A DNA stretch of 64,000 nt from Helicobacter anseris (GTDB lineage Bacteria > Campylobacterota > Campylobacteria > Campylobacterales > Helicobacteraceae), in contig JXTW01000006.1 in the NCBI GenBank assembly GCA_004368235.1, positions 28,680 through 92,679 of the forward strand. The letters run 5' to 3'. A model generated the notes under the pieces. The model searched no databases and was not told where the DNA came from. It saw nothing but the letters and a program-made list of their open reading frames with translations. The position numbers and the translations under genes are program-made. Every line of letters begins with the position of its first letter. Position 1 is the first letter of the stretch. Of the stretch, positions 43,980-53,936 are shown piece after piece.

Positions 43980-45065
43980 ATGGATTCTTATGAATATGGT
44001 GAGCTTTTAAAGCGTTTAAGAAACGCTATTGAAAATATCAAAAAAATCATTAAACCCAATGAGCTTGCTTTAAGATTGCAGGAGATAGAAAAACTTCAAC
44101 AAGATCCTAATTTTTGGAATGATGCTAAGACTGCAGGAGATGTAGGTAAACAAAAGGCTAAAATTACAAGACTTTTAGAAACCTATCAGCGTGCTCAAGG
44201 ATCTATTGATGATGCTAGTGAGCTTTTTGAGCTTTCTCAAAATGATCCAGATACTTTGGAATTGCTTGTTGAGGAGTCTAGTCAGCTAGAAGATTCTATT
44301 AAGCGTGTTGAGATTGCTGTTATGTTGAGTGGGGAGCATGATTCTAGTAATGCAATTGTAACTATTCAGCCTGGAGCTGGTGGGACAGAAAGTCAGGATT
44401 GGGGAAGTATCTTATATAGGATGTATTTGCGTTGGTGTGAAAGAAGGGGTTTTAAGGCAGAAATTTTGGATTATCAAGATGGTGAAGAAGCGGGTATTAA
44501 AGGTGTAGCTTTTATCATTAAAGGGGAGAATGCCTATGGTTATATGAAAAGCGAAAATGGCATACATCGTCTTGTGCGAAATAGTCCATTTGATGCCAAT
44601 GCTAAGCGCCATACTAGCTTTGCAAGTGTGCAGGTCAGTCCAGAGCTAAATGATGATATTGAAGTTAATATAGAGGAAAAAGATATTAGGATTGATACTT
44701 ATCGTGCAAGTGGTGCAGGTGGTCAGCATGTTAATAAGACAGAATCAGCTATTAGAATTACCCATCTTCCAACAGGCATTGTCGTTCAGTGTCAAAATGA
44801 TAGAAGTCAGCATAAAAATAAGGCTACGGCGTTAAAAATGCTACAATCTAAGTTATATGAACTTGAAAAAGAACGTCAAAGTGAGGGGGTTGGTATGCGA
44901 GAAAAAAGTGAGATTGGTTGGGGACATCAGATTCGTAGTTATGTATTAAGTCCTTATCAGCAAGTAAAAGATAATCGCAGCAATATTGCTTATAGTAATG
45001 TAGATGCTATTTTAGATGGAGATATTGATAGTGTGATTGAAGGTGTCTTGGTGGCTAAAAATTAG
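43980..45065 (+). CDS. prfB: Peptide chain release factor 2
   Basis: A 361-residue factor that ends translation at UGA and UAA. The stop-recognition motif is SPF (residues 202-204 in [15 protein letters not shown]), which marks RF2, and GGQ (247-249) is the catalytic loop. The frame is continuous: the autoregulatory UGA frameshift found in many bacterial prfB genes is missing. SD AAGGTGAT precedes the ATG. It leads prfB-HP0170-like-U32 peptidase, as in H. pylori. Confidence 0.97.
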   Translation: MDSYEYGELLKRLRNAIENIKKIIKPNELALRLQEIEKLQQDPNFWNDAKTAGDVGKQKAKITRLLETYQRAQGSIDDASELFELSQNDPDTLELLVEESSQLEDSIKRVEIAVMLSGEHDSSNAIVTIQPGAGGTESQDWGSILYRMYLRWCERRGFKAEILDYQDGEEAGIKGVAFIIKGENAYGYMKSENGIHRLVRNSPFDANAKRHTSFASVQVSPELNDDIEVNIEEKDIRIDTYRASGAGGQHVNKTESAIRITHLPTGIVVQCQNDRSQHKNKATALKMLQSKLYELEKERQSEGVGMREKSEIGWGHQIRSYVLSPYQQVKDNRSNIAYSNVDAILDGDIDSVIEGVLVAKN

Positions 45066-45073
45066 GAGAGAAT

Positions 45074-45718
45074 ATGAGAAAAGAAGAGCGCGCTGCCTTA
45101 ATGCAATCTCGAGATTTTGAGTGGGAAGATTTTGATGGTTTGCCACAAGTTGTTCATAATTTGGATGAAAAAGATCAAAAGCAAGATGATAGGACTAAGT
45201 CTAGAAAGACTAAAAAAAAATTAGGAATAAAACAAACAGATGCTAATATAGATTCCATTCATCTATCTTCATCTTTTATGCGTTCAGAAATAAGACTAGA
45301 TGATATTACAGCTAGGCTAGATAATATTGCATTGCAAAGCGGAGCAATTTCTAAGCAAATCCAGGAAATACTTAATTTTTCTATCCGTCAGTTAGAAATG
45401 TTTGAAAAGTTGACATATAAATTTCCTAATATCCGTATTTTTAATAATGCATTTGATGAGACACAAGACATTATAGAAAAGATCATCAAAGTACAAGAGG
45501 AATCAAGACAATGCGTAAGAGATTCTTTAAATGCTTTAGAGATCGTAGAGGGTCAAAGAAATGAGCATAAGGGGACAAATGAAATCATACAGATGCTTAT
45601 TATGCTCTCAAATTGTATGGAGAAAATTATTAGCGGAGATCTAAGCGTAGCAGAACTTAAAGAGCTTGGCAGAAATACTCAAATGGATGAAAGGAAAGAT
45701 GAAGATGAAAAGAGTTGA
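45074..45718 (+). CDS. Conserved hypothetical protein (HP0170-like by position)
   Basis: A 214-residue, strongly charged soluble protein I cannot assign. The first 75 residues are polar and Lys/Asp-rich (probably disordered, with SRKTKKKLG), followed by helices with heptad-like pattern (IRLDDITARLDNIALQSGAISKQIQEILNF, DIIEKIIKVQEESRQCVRDSLNAL) and a charged C-terminal tail. It lies between prfB and the U32 gene, where H. pylori has HP0170, and overlaps the latter by 14 bases. No membrane segment or signal peptide. Confidence 0.85.
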   Translation: MRKEERAALMQSRDFEWEDFDGLPQVVHNLDEKDQKQDDRTKSRKTKKKLGIKQTDANIDSIHLSSSFMRSEIRLDDITARLDNIALQSGAISKQIQEILNFSIRQLEMFEKLTYKFPNIRIFNNAFDETQDIIEKIIKVQEESRQCVRDSLNALEIVEGQRNEHKGTNEIIQMLIMLSNCMEKIISGDLSVAELKELGRNTQMDERKDEDEKS

Positions 45719-47054
45719 AATACTATCTCCAGCAGGTAATCTAAAGAAACTTAAAATAGCACTTGACTTTGGTGCAGATGCAGTTTATGGAGGAGTAAGT
45801 CATTTTTCTTTGCGTAATAGAGCTGGCAAAAATTTTGATTTTGAAAGTTTTAAAGAAGGTATAAAATATGCTCATTCAAAAAATAAAAGAGTTTATGCAG
45901 CTATTAATGGTTTCCCCTTTAATCATCAAATCAAGCTTTTAGAAAAACATATTTTGCAAATGGCAGAGATTGGTCCTGATGCTTTTATTGTTGCTGCTCC
46001 AGGTGTTGTAAGACTGGCTAAAAAACTAGCACCCCAAATACCCATTCACCTTTCTACTCAAGCAAATGTGCTCAATATCCTTGATGCGGAGGTTTTTTAT
46101 GAAATGGGTGTTAAAAGAATTGTCGCTGCTAGAGAGATGAGTTTAAAGGATGCAATTGAAATTAAAAAATATTTACCTAATTTAGAATTAGAGATTTTTA
46201 TACATGGAAGTATGTGTTTTGCTTTTTCTGGGCGCTGTCTGATTTCATCTTTGCAAAATGGTCGTGTGCCTAATAGAGGTAGTTGTGCTAATGATTGCCG
46301 TTTTGATTATGAATATTTTGTAGAAGATAAGGAGAGCGGCAGATTGATACCCTTTAAAGATGAAATGTATCTTAAGGCTCCAGATAATCCTGCTATGATT
46401 AAAATCAAGGAGGAAGCAGGTATAGGATCACATATTTTTAATTCTAAGGATTTAAATCTTTCAGCTCATATCAAAGATATTTTAGATTCAGGGGTAATTG
46501 ATGCATTAAAAATTGAAGGTCGTACAAAGTCAAGTTATTATGCGGGGCTTACGGCACGTACTTATCGGCTAGCAGTAGAGGATTACTACGCTAAGAATCT
46601 CCGCCCTATGCTTTATCAAAATGAGCTTGATACTTTAAAAAATCGTGGTTTTACAGATGGCTATATTGTGCGTAGACCTTTTGAAAGGCTAGATACACAA
46701 AATCACAATACAGCTATTAGTGATGGGGAATATCAAGTTTGTGGTGAGGTAGATGAGAGTGGAGATAGTTTTTTATGCAAGTTTACAATAAGACCTTATG
46801 AGAAGTTAGAGATTATTGCACCACTTAGCTATGAGATTGAGCCTGTGGATAATGAAATTGGAAGTATTAGTATCCAAAAAGAAGATAACTTTAAGCGATA
46901 TTTTTTAATGCTTAAAAAAATTATGCTTAAAGATGGCAAAATTTTAGAGGTTATTCATAGTGGAAATATCAATCCTGTATGTCTGCCTTGCACACTCCCA
47001 GCACATAGTTTTTTACGTCTTAAGCCCGTTTATTGTAGTGATAAGGAAGTATAG
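45705..47054 (+). CDS. U32-family peptidase / tRNA hydroxylation protein (PrtC-like)
   Basis: A 449-residue protein. MKRVEILSPAGNLKKLKIAL starts a TIM-barrel; HLSTQANVLN, IHGSMCFAFSGRCLISS and RGSCANDCRF carry the conserved cysteines, which in relatives (TrhP/YegQ) bind an iron-sulfur cluster for 5-hydroxyuridine formation at tRNA U34. The older label is collagenase PrtC (HP0169). The tRNA role is known for E. coli; its application here is inference. Several ATGs crowd the start; 45705 has AAGGA at a fitting distance. Confidence 0.9.
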   Translation: MKRVEILSPAGNLKKLKIALDFGADAVYGGVSHFSLRNRAGKNFDFESFKEGIKYAHSKNKRVYAAINGFPFNHQIKLLEKHILQMAEIGPDAFIVAAPGVVRLAKKLAPQIPIHLSTQANVLNILDAEVFYEMGVKRIVAAREMSLKDAIEIKKYLPNLELEIFIHGSMCFAFSGRCLISSLQNGRVPNRGSCANDCRFDYEYFVEDKESGRLIPFKDEMYLKAPDNPAMIKIKEEAGIGSHIFNSKDLNLSAHIKDILDSGVIDALKIEGRTKSSYYAGLTARTYRLAVEDYYAKNLRPMLYQNELDTLKNRGFTDGYIVRRPFERLDTQNHNTAISDGEYQVCGEVDESGDSFLCKFTIRPYEKLEIIAPLSYEIEPVDNEIGSISIQKEDNFKRYFLMLKKIMLKDGKILEVIHSGNINPVCLPCTLPAHSFLRLKPVYCSDKEV

Positions 47055-47819
47055 ATGGATTTAACTAAAATTAGTGTCTGTATTCTAGCTAAAGATGCTG
47101 GTAAAAAAATTAGGCTTACATTAGATTCGGTCAAAGAATTTGGTGAGGTTATTTTATTAGATAACCAAAGTAGTGATGATACAAGAGAAATAGCACAACA
47201 ATATGAGAATGTGCGTGTAGAATCTAGTCCATTTATTGGCTTTGGTGCATTGAAAAATCTGGCTGTGAGCTATGCGAAAAATAAATGGATTTTAAGTTTA
47301 GATTCTGATGAGATCTTAGAATCTGATGGGCTTGCTGCTATTAGGGCATTAGAGCCTAAAGAGGATAGAATCTATGCTTTTAGGCGCAAAAATCATTATG
47401 GGAAAACTTGGATTAAGGCTTGTGGCTGGTACCCAGATTATGTATTGCGACTTTTTCATAAAGATTTTACTAGATTTAATGATAATCCAGTGCATGAAAG
47501 CCTGATTTTAGATTCTGTACAAGTGCATTATTTACCGGTACATATAGCACATTTTGGTGTAGATAGTATGGATGAAATTATTGCTAAGATGAATTATTAT
47601 ACGACATTATCACTAGATAAAAATATTAAAAGCAAAGGTTTTTTAGCTGCACTTTTTAGACTTTTTTGGGTGTTTTTTAAAGATTATTTTTTGAGATTTG
47701 GTTGGAAATATGGATATAAGGGGTTTATAGTTGCATACTTGAATGCTAATGGAGCTTTTTTTAAATATGCTAAACTTCATGAAAGGGCAAAGCATGAAGA
47801 TAGCCATCATCTTACGTGA
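47055..47819 (+). CDS. Family 2 glycosyltransferase (WaaE/LgtF-like)
   Basis: A 254-residue enzyme, likely adding glucose or a similar sugar to the lipooligosaccharide core. The GT2 fold begins ISVCILAKDAGKKIRLTLDSV; the metal-binding DSD is at 83-85 (LSLDSDEIL); a conserved GWYPDYVLRLF follows, as in WaaE/KdtX-type transferases. A hydrophobic/aromatic segment near 195-225 may touch the membrane. It begins at the base after the U32 stop codon and overlaps the next transferase by 26 bases. Confidence 0.88.
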   Translation: MDLTKISVCILAKDAGKKIRLTLDSVKEFGEVILLDNQSSDDTREIAQQYENVRVESSPFIGFGALKNLAVSYAKNKWILSLDSDEILESDGLAAIRALEPKEDRIYAFRRKNHYGKTWIKACGWYPDYVLRLFHKDFTRFNDNPVHESLILDSVQVHYLPVHIAHFGVDSMDEIIAKMNYYTTLSLDKNIKSKGFLAALFRLFWVFFKDYFLRFGWKYGYKGFIVAYLNANGAFFKYAKLHERAKHEDSHHLT

Positions 47820-48849
47820 TATAACAGAGAGGGGAGGGGGTGAGCGTGTAGCAGCAAATCTAGCAAATGCTCTATGTGATTTACCCGGCTTTGAGGTAAA
47901 ACTAATTAGCTTTTTTCGGAGTTTTGAGAGCATTTCATTTAAGCTTTCAGATAAGGTGGATTTAAACTTTCTGTGCCATTTTTCTGAAAAGTGTAAAAAT
48001 CCTTTTTTGAGAGTTTTTTATAAGCATATTTGGCGTATTTTTCTAAACTTTAAAGCGCGTAAATTTTATCATGATTGTGATGTAATCTTAGCAAATGATA
48101 GGGCTTTGATGCAGGGATTTAGAATGCCAAATAAGCGTTATATTCGCCTATGGCATTTAAAATTTAAAAAGAAGAATCTAAGATTTTTTGACGATTTGGT
48201 TGTGCTTTCAAATAGAGAGATCACAAAGTGGCAGAAAATTCATCCAAGGGTTCATATTATAGAGAATTTCTTACCAAAACAAAACAAAAGTGTTTTGAGT
48301 GATTATAATCAAAAAGTAGTTTTAGCTATTGGTCGTTTTAGTGAGCAAAAAGATTTTTTAGGTCTCATAGAGATGTATGCCAAAATTGCAAAAAAATTCC
48401 CAGAATGGAAGTTGAAAATTATAGGTGAAGGTGCTCAAAAAATAGAGATGGAGCAAAGAATCAAAGCCCTAAATATGGGAGATTATATAGAGATCAAACC
48501 TTTTATGCAAGATATTTCAAAGGCTTATCTTGGCGCTAGCATCTATGTTTTAAGCAGTGTATTTGAAGGATTTGGTATGGTTTTAGCAGAGGCATCTAGT
48601 TATGGACTTGCTTGTGTTAGCTTTGATATTGATACAGGTCCTAGTGATATTATCATAGACCATAAAAGTGGTTTTTTGGTTAAAAATAGGAATTTTGATG
48701 AGCTTGCTAGATATTTAGAAATCTTGATGATTAATGTAGATTTGAGAAAGGATATGGGAAGGGCAGCAGCAAGATATGTATGTGAAAAGTTTAGTCAGGA
48801 TAATATAATAAGAAAATGGCAGGAGTTGCTTTTACTAAAAGCTTCCTAG
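47794..48849 (+). CDS. Family 4 glycosyltransferase
   Basis: A 351-residue GT-B enzyme. The N-terminal domain starts MKIAIILRDITERGGGERVAANLANAL; the C-terminal nucleotide-sugar domain has VLAIGRFSEQKDFLGLIEMYAKI and the SSVFEGFGMVLAEASSYGL loop typical of GT4. It probably works on surface glycan together with the preceding GT2. The start overlaps that gene behind AAGGG. It ends in a perfect palindrome shared with nrdA. Confidence 0.9.
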   Translation: MKIAIILRDITERGGGERVAANLANALCDLPGFEVKLISFFRSFESISFKLSDKVDLNFLCHFSEKCKNPFLRVFYKHIWRIFLNFKARKFYHDCDVILANDRALMQGFRMPNKRYIRLWHLKFKKKNLRFFDDLVVLSNREITKWQKIHPRVHIIENFLPKQNKSVLSDYNQKVVLAIGRFSEQKDFLGLIEMYAKIAKKFPEWKLKIIGEGAQKIEMEQRIKALNMGDYIEIKPFMQDISKAYLGASIYVLSSVFEGFGMVLAEASSYGLACVSFDIDTGPSDIIIDHKSGFLVKNRNFDELARYLEILMINVDLRKDMGRAAARYVCEKFSQDNIIRKWQELLLLKAS

Positions 48850-48862
48850 GAAGCTTTTAGTA
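48833..48862. terminator. Bidirectional terminator, perfect 30-bp palindrome between the GT4 gene and nrdA
   Basis: Fifteen-base perfect arms (48833-48847 and 48848-48862) meet at a central CCTAGG. It embraces the GT4 stop codon and ends three bases before the nrdA stop. Confidence 0.85.
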
Positions 48863-48865
48863 GGC

Positions 48866-51235
48866 TTATTGACAGCTCTCACATTCCATATATCTATCAG
48901 CTATATCTTCTTTGACTTCAGGGCTTTCAGAGCGTAAATAGTAAGTAGATTTTAATCCTAGCTTCCAAGCTAGAGTGTAAATTTCATGAAGTTTTTTTAT
49001 AGAAGCATTGCCATCTAGTTTGATAAAAATATTTAGGCTTTGACCTTGGTCTATCCATTTTTGACGCACAGCAGCAGCACGTACTAAAAGACATTGATCT
49101 AATTCATAGGCTGGCATATAGTGATGCCAAGTTTCAAGACTTAAATTAGGCACTACAACAGGAATCATACCGCTAAGATTTTCCTCATACCATTTGCGTT
49201 TATATACAGGTTCAATTGTTTGGGTTGTGCCTACTAAAATAGAGATCGAGCTTGTAGGTGCAATAGCCATTAAATAACCATTTCTCATACCATCTTGTTT
49301 GACTTTTGCCCTCAAGCTTTCCCAGTCATAATCTGTATTAAAAAGTCCACCACGATCGACAAGCTTACAGGCTTCTTTATTTGCTACATCAATAGGAAAT
49401 ATACCCTTACTCCAGTTACTACCTTCAAACTGCGGATAGACACCTTTTTCAATTCCTAATTCAGAGCTTGCATAAATGGCATTATAAGATATAGCCTCTA
49501 GTATCGCATCAATTTTTTCTAAATGAGCATCACTACCCCATGGGATTTGTGCTGTAGCTAGCATTTCTGCCTCACCCATAAGTCCAAGTCCAATGGCACG
49601 ATTATCTAAGTTTGTTGCTTTAACTTTTCTGTTTGGATAAAAATTTAGTTCTATTACATTATCCAGCATTCTAATAGCAATAGGTACGACACGATTAATC
49701 TCTTCTTTTGTATTGATTTTGCTAAGATTGATACTAGCAAGATTGCATACAGCTGTATTTCCATCTCTACTAACACGTGTAGTGATATAGATTTGTTTGC
49801 CATTTAGAGAATCAAGACTAGTGAGTTTATTAGCTTTTTTTGTAATACCTACATCAGTGGTTACTAGAAAGTTTTCTTCATAATGGATTTTGCTACCATC
49901 TGTAAATTCAACCTCAATTTTATAGTGGTTTGGATTTGTATTTTGAAAAATTTCTGTACAGAGATTAGAGCTACGAATAATGCCAGAATGAGCATTCGGG
50001 TTAGCACGATTTGCATTATCTTTAAAACAAAGAAAAGGAAGACCGGTTTCAAAATAGTTGGTAAGAATCTTTTTCCATAATTCTTTGGCATTGATTTGTT
50101 CTTTAAGTATATTGGGGTTATTTTCTAGTTCTAGGTAGTGTGCTTCAAATGCTTCTCCATAAAGTTCAGTTAATTCTGGGCATTGATATGGATCAAATAA
50201 TGTCCAAAGCCCATTTTCTTCTACACGTTTCATAAATAGATCGCAAATCCAGAGTGCAGGGAAGAGATCATGAGTTCTTCTACGTTCCTCACCGCTATTT
50301 TTTCTAAGCTCAATAAACTCTTGTACATCAGTATGCCATATTTCTAAATAAGTAGCAATTGCCCCCTTGCGGGTACCAAGTTGGTCTACAGCGATGGCTA
50401 CATCATTTGCAATCTTTAAAAATGGTACTACACCACCCGCAGCATTTTTATGCCCATCAATAAAACTGCCAAGCCCTCTTACGCGAGAGAAATCCCAGCC
50501 AATGCCACCACCATATTTGCTCAAAAGAGCCATCTCTTTATAAGAATCAAAAATACCTTCAATATTATCTGGTGTACTGCCAATATAGCAGGAGCTAAGT
50601 TGATGACGAGGTGTACGTGCATTTGCAAGTGTAGGAGTAGCAGTAATGACTTCAAACTTTGATATAACTTCATAAAATTTTACAGCCCACATATTTGGAT
50701 CTTTTTCATTTTGTGCCAAAAACATGGCTACTGCCATAAACATATGTTGAGGTAGCTCAATAGGGCGGTTTTGGCGGTCTTTTAACAAATAGCGATCAAA
50801 AAGAGTTTTAATGCCAAGATAGTTAAATTGCAAGTCGCGCTCTGGCTTGATTTGGCTATTTAGAAAGTCAAGGTCAAATTTTTCTTTTAATCCAGTAACA
50901 ATTTTGCCCTCACTCTCTCCTCTTTCAAAATATTCAAGCAAATGTTTATATCCGGTAAAACCACTAACCTTGTGATAGAGGTCATAAAGAAACAATCTTG
51001 CAGCTACAAAAGTCCAATTAGGTGAATCAATATCGATTTTATTAACCGCAGTTTTAATTAGGGTTTGTTGGATTTCCTCTGTGGTAATACCATCACGAAA
51101 ATAAAGTTTGCTACCTACTTCTAATTCACTTTGAGAGACACCTTTTAGCCCATTTACGGCATTTGAAGTATATTTATGGATTTTTGTAATATCTAGTGGT
51201 TCTACTCGACCACTTCGTTTCACAACAGTAATCAT
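48866..51235 (-). CDS. nrdA: Ribonucleoside-diphosphate reductase, alpha subunit
   Basis: A 789-residue class I reductase that makes deoxyribonucleotides. It has a short N-terminal ATP-cone (VVKRSGRVEPLDITKIHKY), the active-site cysteine regions (LSSCYIGSTPDNIEG; NLCTEIFQ; AVCNLASINLSKI) and a C-terminal redox pair in ECESCQ. Length equals the H. pylori enzyme. GAGGAG precedes the ATG; it is 16 bases downstream of the nitroreductase gene. The beta subunit gene nrdB is not adjacent. Confidence 0.97.
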   Translation of the reverse strand: MITVVKRSGRVEPLDITKIHKYTSNAVNGLKGVSQSELEVGSKLYFRDGITTEEIQQTLIKTAVNKIDIDSPNWTFVAARLFLYDLYHKVSGFTGYKHLLEYFERGESEGKIVTGLKEKFDLDFLNSQIKPERDLQFNYLGIKTLFDRYLLKDRQNRPIELPQHMFMAVAMFLAQNEKDPNMWAVKFYEVISKFEVITATPTLANARTPRHQLSSCYIGSTPDNIEGIFDSYKEMALLSKYGGGIGWDFSRVRGLGSFIDGHKNAAGGVVPFLKIANDVAIAVDQLGTRKGAIATYLEIWHTDVQEFIELRKNSGEERRRTHDLFPALWICDLFMKRVEENGLWTLFDPYQCPELTELYGEAFEAHYLELENNPNILKEQINAKELWKKILTNYFETGLPFLCFKDNANRANPNAHSGIIRSSNLCTEIFQNTNPNHYKIEVEFTDGSKIHYEENFLVTTDVGITKKANKLTSLDSLNGKQIYITTRVSRDGNTAVCNLASINLSKINTKEEINRVVPIAIRMLDNVIELNFYPNRKVKATNLDNRAIGLGLMGEAEMLATAQIPWGSDAHLEKIDAILEAISYNAIYASSELGIEKGVYPQFEGSNWSKGIFPIDVANKEACKLVDRGGLFNTDYDWESLRAKVKQDGMRNGYLMAIAPTSSISILVGTTQTIEPVYKRKWYEENLSGMIPVVVPNLSLETWHHYMPAYELDQCLLVRAAAVRQKWIDQGQSLNIFIKLDGNASIKKLHEIYTLAWKLGLKSTYYLRSESPEVKEDIADRYMECESCQ

Positions 51236-51251
51236 AACTCTAACTCCTCAA

Positions 51252-51893
51252 TCAAATATAAGAAACAAGATCATCTATGTTTAATCTAGGTGATGGATGT
51301 TTAGGCTCTTCTTTTCGATAACCAAAAGTAAGCAATAGTGCAATTTGTTCATTAAAGGTATCTATTTTTAAAAAGGTTTCAAGCTCTTTTTTTTCAAAGC
51401 CTTCAATTGCACAAGAATCAATCCCCATAAAAGCAGCCATATTCATCATAGAACTAGCAGCAATATAGGCTTGACGCACGCTCCAATTAAAAAGATTTTG
51501 AGAATCTTGATAATTATTGGCTTTTAAAAATCCTCCATATCTTTCATCTTTATAAAGTCTAAGCGCCTCTTCATTTTTACCAGTTTTACGCTTAATTTGA
51601 GCAGTAGTGTAAGCTGTTTGTGGATATAAATCAGCAATTTTTGAAGTGAGGATGACAAGATGGCTAGCTTCTGTTATTTGTGGTTGATTCCAACAAAATG
51701 CACGAATTTTTTCACGCATAAAAGTTGTTCTTACTACAATATAGCGTGTAGGTTCTAAGCCAAAGGAGCTAGGGCTTAGACGTGCTGATTCTAAGATGGT
51801 TTCAAATTCACAATCAGAAATTTTTTTATTTGTATCAAAAACCTTGCAAGCAAAGCGAAACTGCATTGCTTTTATAAATTGATTATTTTGCAT
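51252..51893 (-). CDS. NAD(P)H nitroreductase (FrxA/NfsB-like)
   Basis: A 213-residue FMN enzyme of the nitroreductase family. Segments ARLSPSSFGLEPTRYIVV (FMN/nitro site), FNWSVRQAYIAASSMMNMAAFMGIDSCAIEGFE and LLTFGYRKEEP are close to H. pylori FrxA rather than RdxA. Such enzymes activate metronidazole, and loss gives resistance; this copy is intact. It lies between typA and nrdA on the same strand, 16 bases before nrdA. Confidence 0.9.
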   Translation of the reverse strand: MQNNQFIKAMQFRFACKVFDTNKKISDCEFETILESARLSPSSFGLEPTRYIVVRTTFMREKIRAFCWNQPQITEASHLVILTSKIADLYPQTAYTTAQIKRKTGKNEEALRLYKDERYGGFLKANNYQDSQNLFNWSVRQAYIAASSMMNMAAFMGIDSCAIEGFEKKELETFLKIDTFNEQIALLLTFGYRKEEPKHPSPRLNIDDLVSYI

Positions 51894-51952
51894 AGTTATC
51901 CTTTCTTATTGATTGATTTATATTTAATTTATAAAGTTAAATTTTGATCTTA

Positions 51953-53755
51953 TTATTTTCTACTCATTCTTCTTCGCTCATTAGGATCAAGATATTTTTT
52001 ACGAATACGGACATTTTGAGGAGTGATTTCTAAAATTTCATCATCTTCAATCCATTCTAATGCACGTTCTAAAGTAAGCTCTCGTGGAGGGACAAGTTTA
52101 ATAGCATCATCGCTTCCACTTGCGCGCATATTGGTAAGATGTTTTGATTTAATTGGATTTACATCAAGATCATTATCCCTGCTATGTTCGCCAATAACCA
52201 TACCTACATAAACTTTAGTTTGCGGAGTGATAAATAATACACCTCTTTCTTGAATATTATACAGAGAAAAGGCTGTAGCCTCGCCATTTTCCATTGAGAT
52301 AAGTGCTCCATTTTTACGAGATTCTACACTACCGCTAAAGGGACGAAATTCTAAAAAACTATGGTTCATTACCCCTTCACCTTTAGTATCTGTTAAAAAT
52401 TCACTACGATAACCGATTAAGCCTCTTGCTGGTATTTCAAACTCAAGACGCGTATAACCATTACCCATCGGATTCATTGCTTTCATTTCTGCTTTTCTTC
52501 GTCCAAGAGATTCGATAATCGGACCTGTAAAGTCTTGTGGTGTATCAATGACTAAGTGTTCAAATGGTTCTAGTTTAACGCCATTTTCTTCTTTGACAAT
52601 TACTTCAGGACGAGAGATACTAAATTCAAACCCTTCTCTTCTCAAATTTTCTGCCAAAATAGTAATTTGGAGTTCCCCACGTCCAGAAACTTTAAATTTT
52701 CCTTCTCCCATTTCCTCACAACGCATCGCAATATTAGTTTGCATTTCTTTTAAGAGACGATCTTTGATTTTATTGGCTGTAACATGTTTTCCCTCAAGTC
52801 CAGCAAGAGGAGAATCATTGACTGCAAAATGCACGCTCATTGTTGGTTCTTCTAAGTGCATAGGATCAAGTGGCATAGGATTAGTTGGATCTACTACAGA
52901 GTCTCCTACATCAATTGCCCCAAATCCAGCCACAGCTACAATATCTCCAGCTTCTGCATTTTCAATCTCTGTTCTTGCAAGTCCCATAAAGCCAATTAGT
53001 TTGGTGATTTTGCCAGTCTCCTTCTCTCCATCACCTTTTACTAAAAGTACATTTTCTCCTTTTTTTACCTTGCCATTAAAGACGCGTGCAATACCGATTT
53101 TACCTACATAGTTATCATAATCAAGTGTAAATATTTGCATTTGCAATGGAGAATCCACACTACCACTTGGTAATGGTACATATTCTAAAATTGCTTCAAA
53201 AAGTGGTTCTAAATTTTTTTTCTCATCTTCTAAGTTTTTAATTGCATAGCCATCACGTGCTGCTGCATAAATAACAGGGAAGTCTAATTGATTATCATTA
53301 GCTCCCATGGCTACAAATAGATCAAAAACCTCATCTACAACCCTATCTGGATCTGCTGCAGGTTTATCAATTTTATTAACTACAACAATAGGGCGGATAC
53401 CAAAGCTAAGTGCTTTTTTAACTACAAATTTAGTTTGAGGCATCACGCCTTCTTGTGCATCTACAAGAAGTAAAACTCCATCTACCATCTTTAATACACG
53501 TTCAACTTCACCACCAAAATCAGCATGTCCTGGAGTGTCAATAATATTAATTTTAGTGTCCTTATATCGGATAGCTGTATTTTTAGAGAGGATGGTAATC
53601 CCTCTTTCTCTTTCTAGATCATTGCTATCCATTACGCGTTCATCGATTTGCTCACGTTCACCAAAGGCACCAGATTGTTTTAAAAGCCCATCTACTAGAG
53701 TAGTTTTACCATGGTCTACGTGCGCTATTACGGCAATATTTCTGATTTTTTGCAT
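51953..53755 (-). CDS. typA: Ribosome-associated GTPase TypA/BipA
   Basis: A 600-residue translational GTPase related to EF-G and LepA. It has [15 protein letters not shown] (G1), [42 protein letters not shown] (G4), then EF-G-like domains ([12 protein letters not shown]) and the specific C-terminal domain with [23 protein letters not shown]. It aids large-subunit assembly and stress growth. The SD before the ATG is weak. It is divergent from fliK. Confidence 0.97.
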   Translation of the reverse strand: MQKIRNIAVIAHVDHGKTTLVDGLLKQSGAFGEREQIDERVMDSNDLERERGITILSKNTAIRYKDTKINIIDTPGHADFGGEVERVLKMVDGVLLLVDAQEGVMPQTKFVVKKALSFGIRPIVVVNKIDKPAADPDRVVDEVFDLFVAMGANDNQLDFPVIYAAARDGYAIKNLEDEKKNLEPLFEAILEYVPLPSGSVDSPLQMQIFTLDYDNYVGKIGIARVFNGKVKKGENVLLVKGDGEKETGKITKLIGFMGLARTEIENAEAGDIVAVAGFGAIDVGDSVVDPTNPMPLDPMHLEEPTMSVHFAVNDSPLAGLEGKHVTANKIKDRLLKEMQTNIAMRCEEMGEGKFKVSGRGELQITILAENLRREGFEFSISRPEVIVKEENGVKLEPFEHLVIDTPQDFTGPIIESLGRRKAEMKAMNPMGNGYTRLEFEIPARGLIGYRSEFLTDTKGEGVMNHSFLEFRPFSGSVESRKNGALISMENGEATAFSLYNIQERGVLFITPQTKVYVGMVIGEHSRDNDLDVNPIKSKHLTNMRASGSDDAIKLVPPRELTLERALEWIEDDEILEITPQNVRIRKKYLDPNERRRMSRK

Positions 53756-53886
53756 AGGGGGATCTCACTTATAAAACTTGGATTTTAAAAACTCAAATTA
53801 TGGCAAAAATACCTTTAAAATAAAATTAAAAGATAAAAGAATAATGATTTGAATCATCATAAAAAATAGATTTTTTATACAAAAAG

Positions 53887-53903
53887 TGGAACGGATATTG
53901 CTT
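53887..53903 (+). promoter_or_regulatory. Sigma-54 promoter of fliK-flgD-flgE2
   Basis: TGGAAC, five bases GGATA, TTGCTT: GG and GC are twelve bases apart as needed for sigma-54. It lies 34 bases before the fliK ATG. The homologous HP0906-HP0908 genes belong, to my knowledge, to the RpoN-dependent class 2 set. The rest of the 53756-53936 gap shows nothing more that I can name. Confidence 0.85.
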
Positions 53904-53936
53904 TAAATTTTGAAAATTATTTTTTGAGGTTTGAGT

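Noticed and set aside
43980..44100. Programmed frameshift in prfB
   Set aside because: The RF2 frame is continuous from ATG to stop; no in-frame TGA near codon 25.
52548..53111. 187-codon plus-strand frame antisense to typA
   Set aside because: Shadow of the highly conserved typA codons; Ser/Pro-rich composition and no ribosome site.
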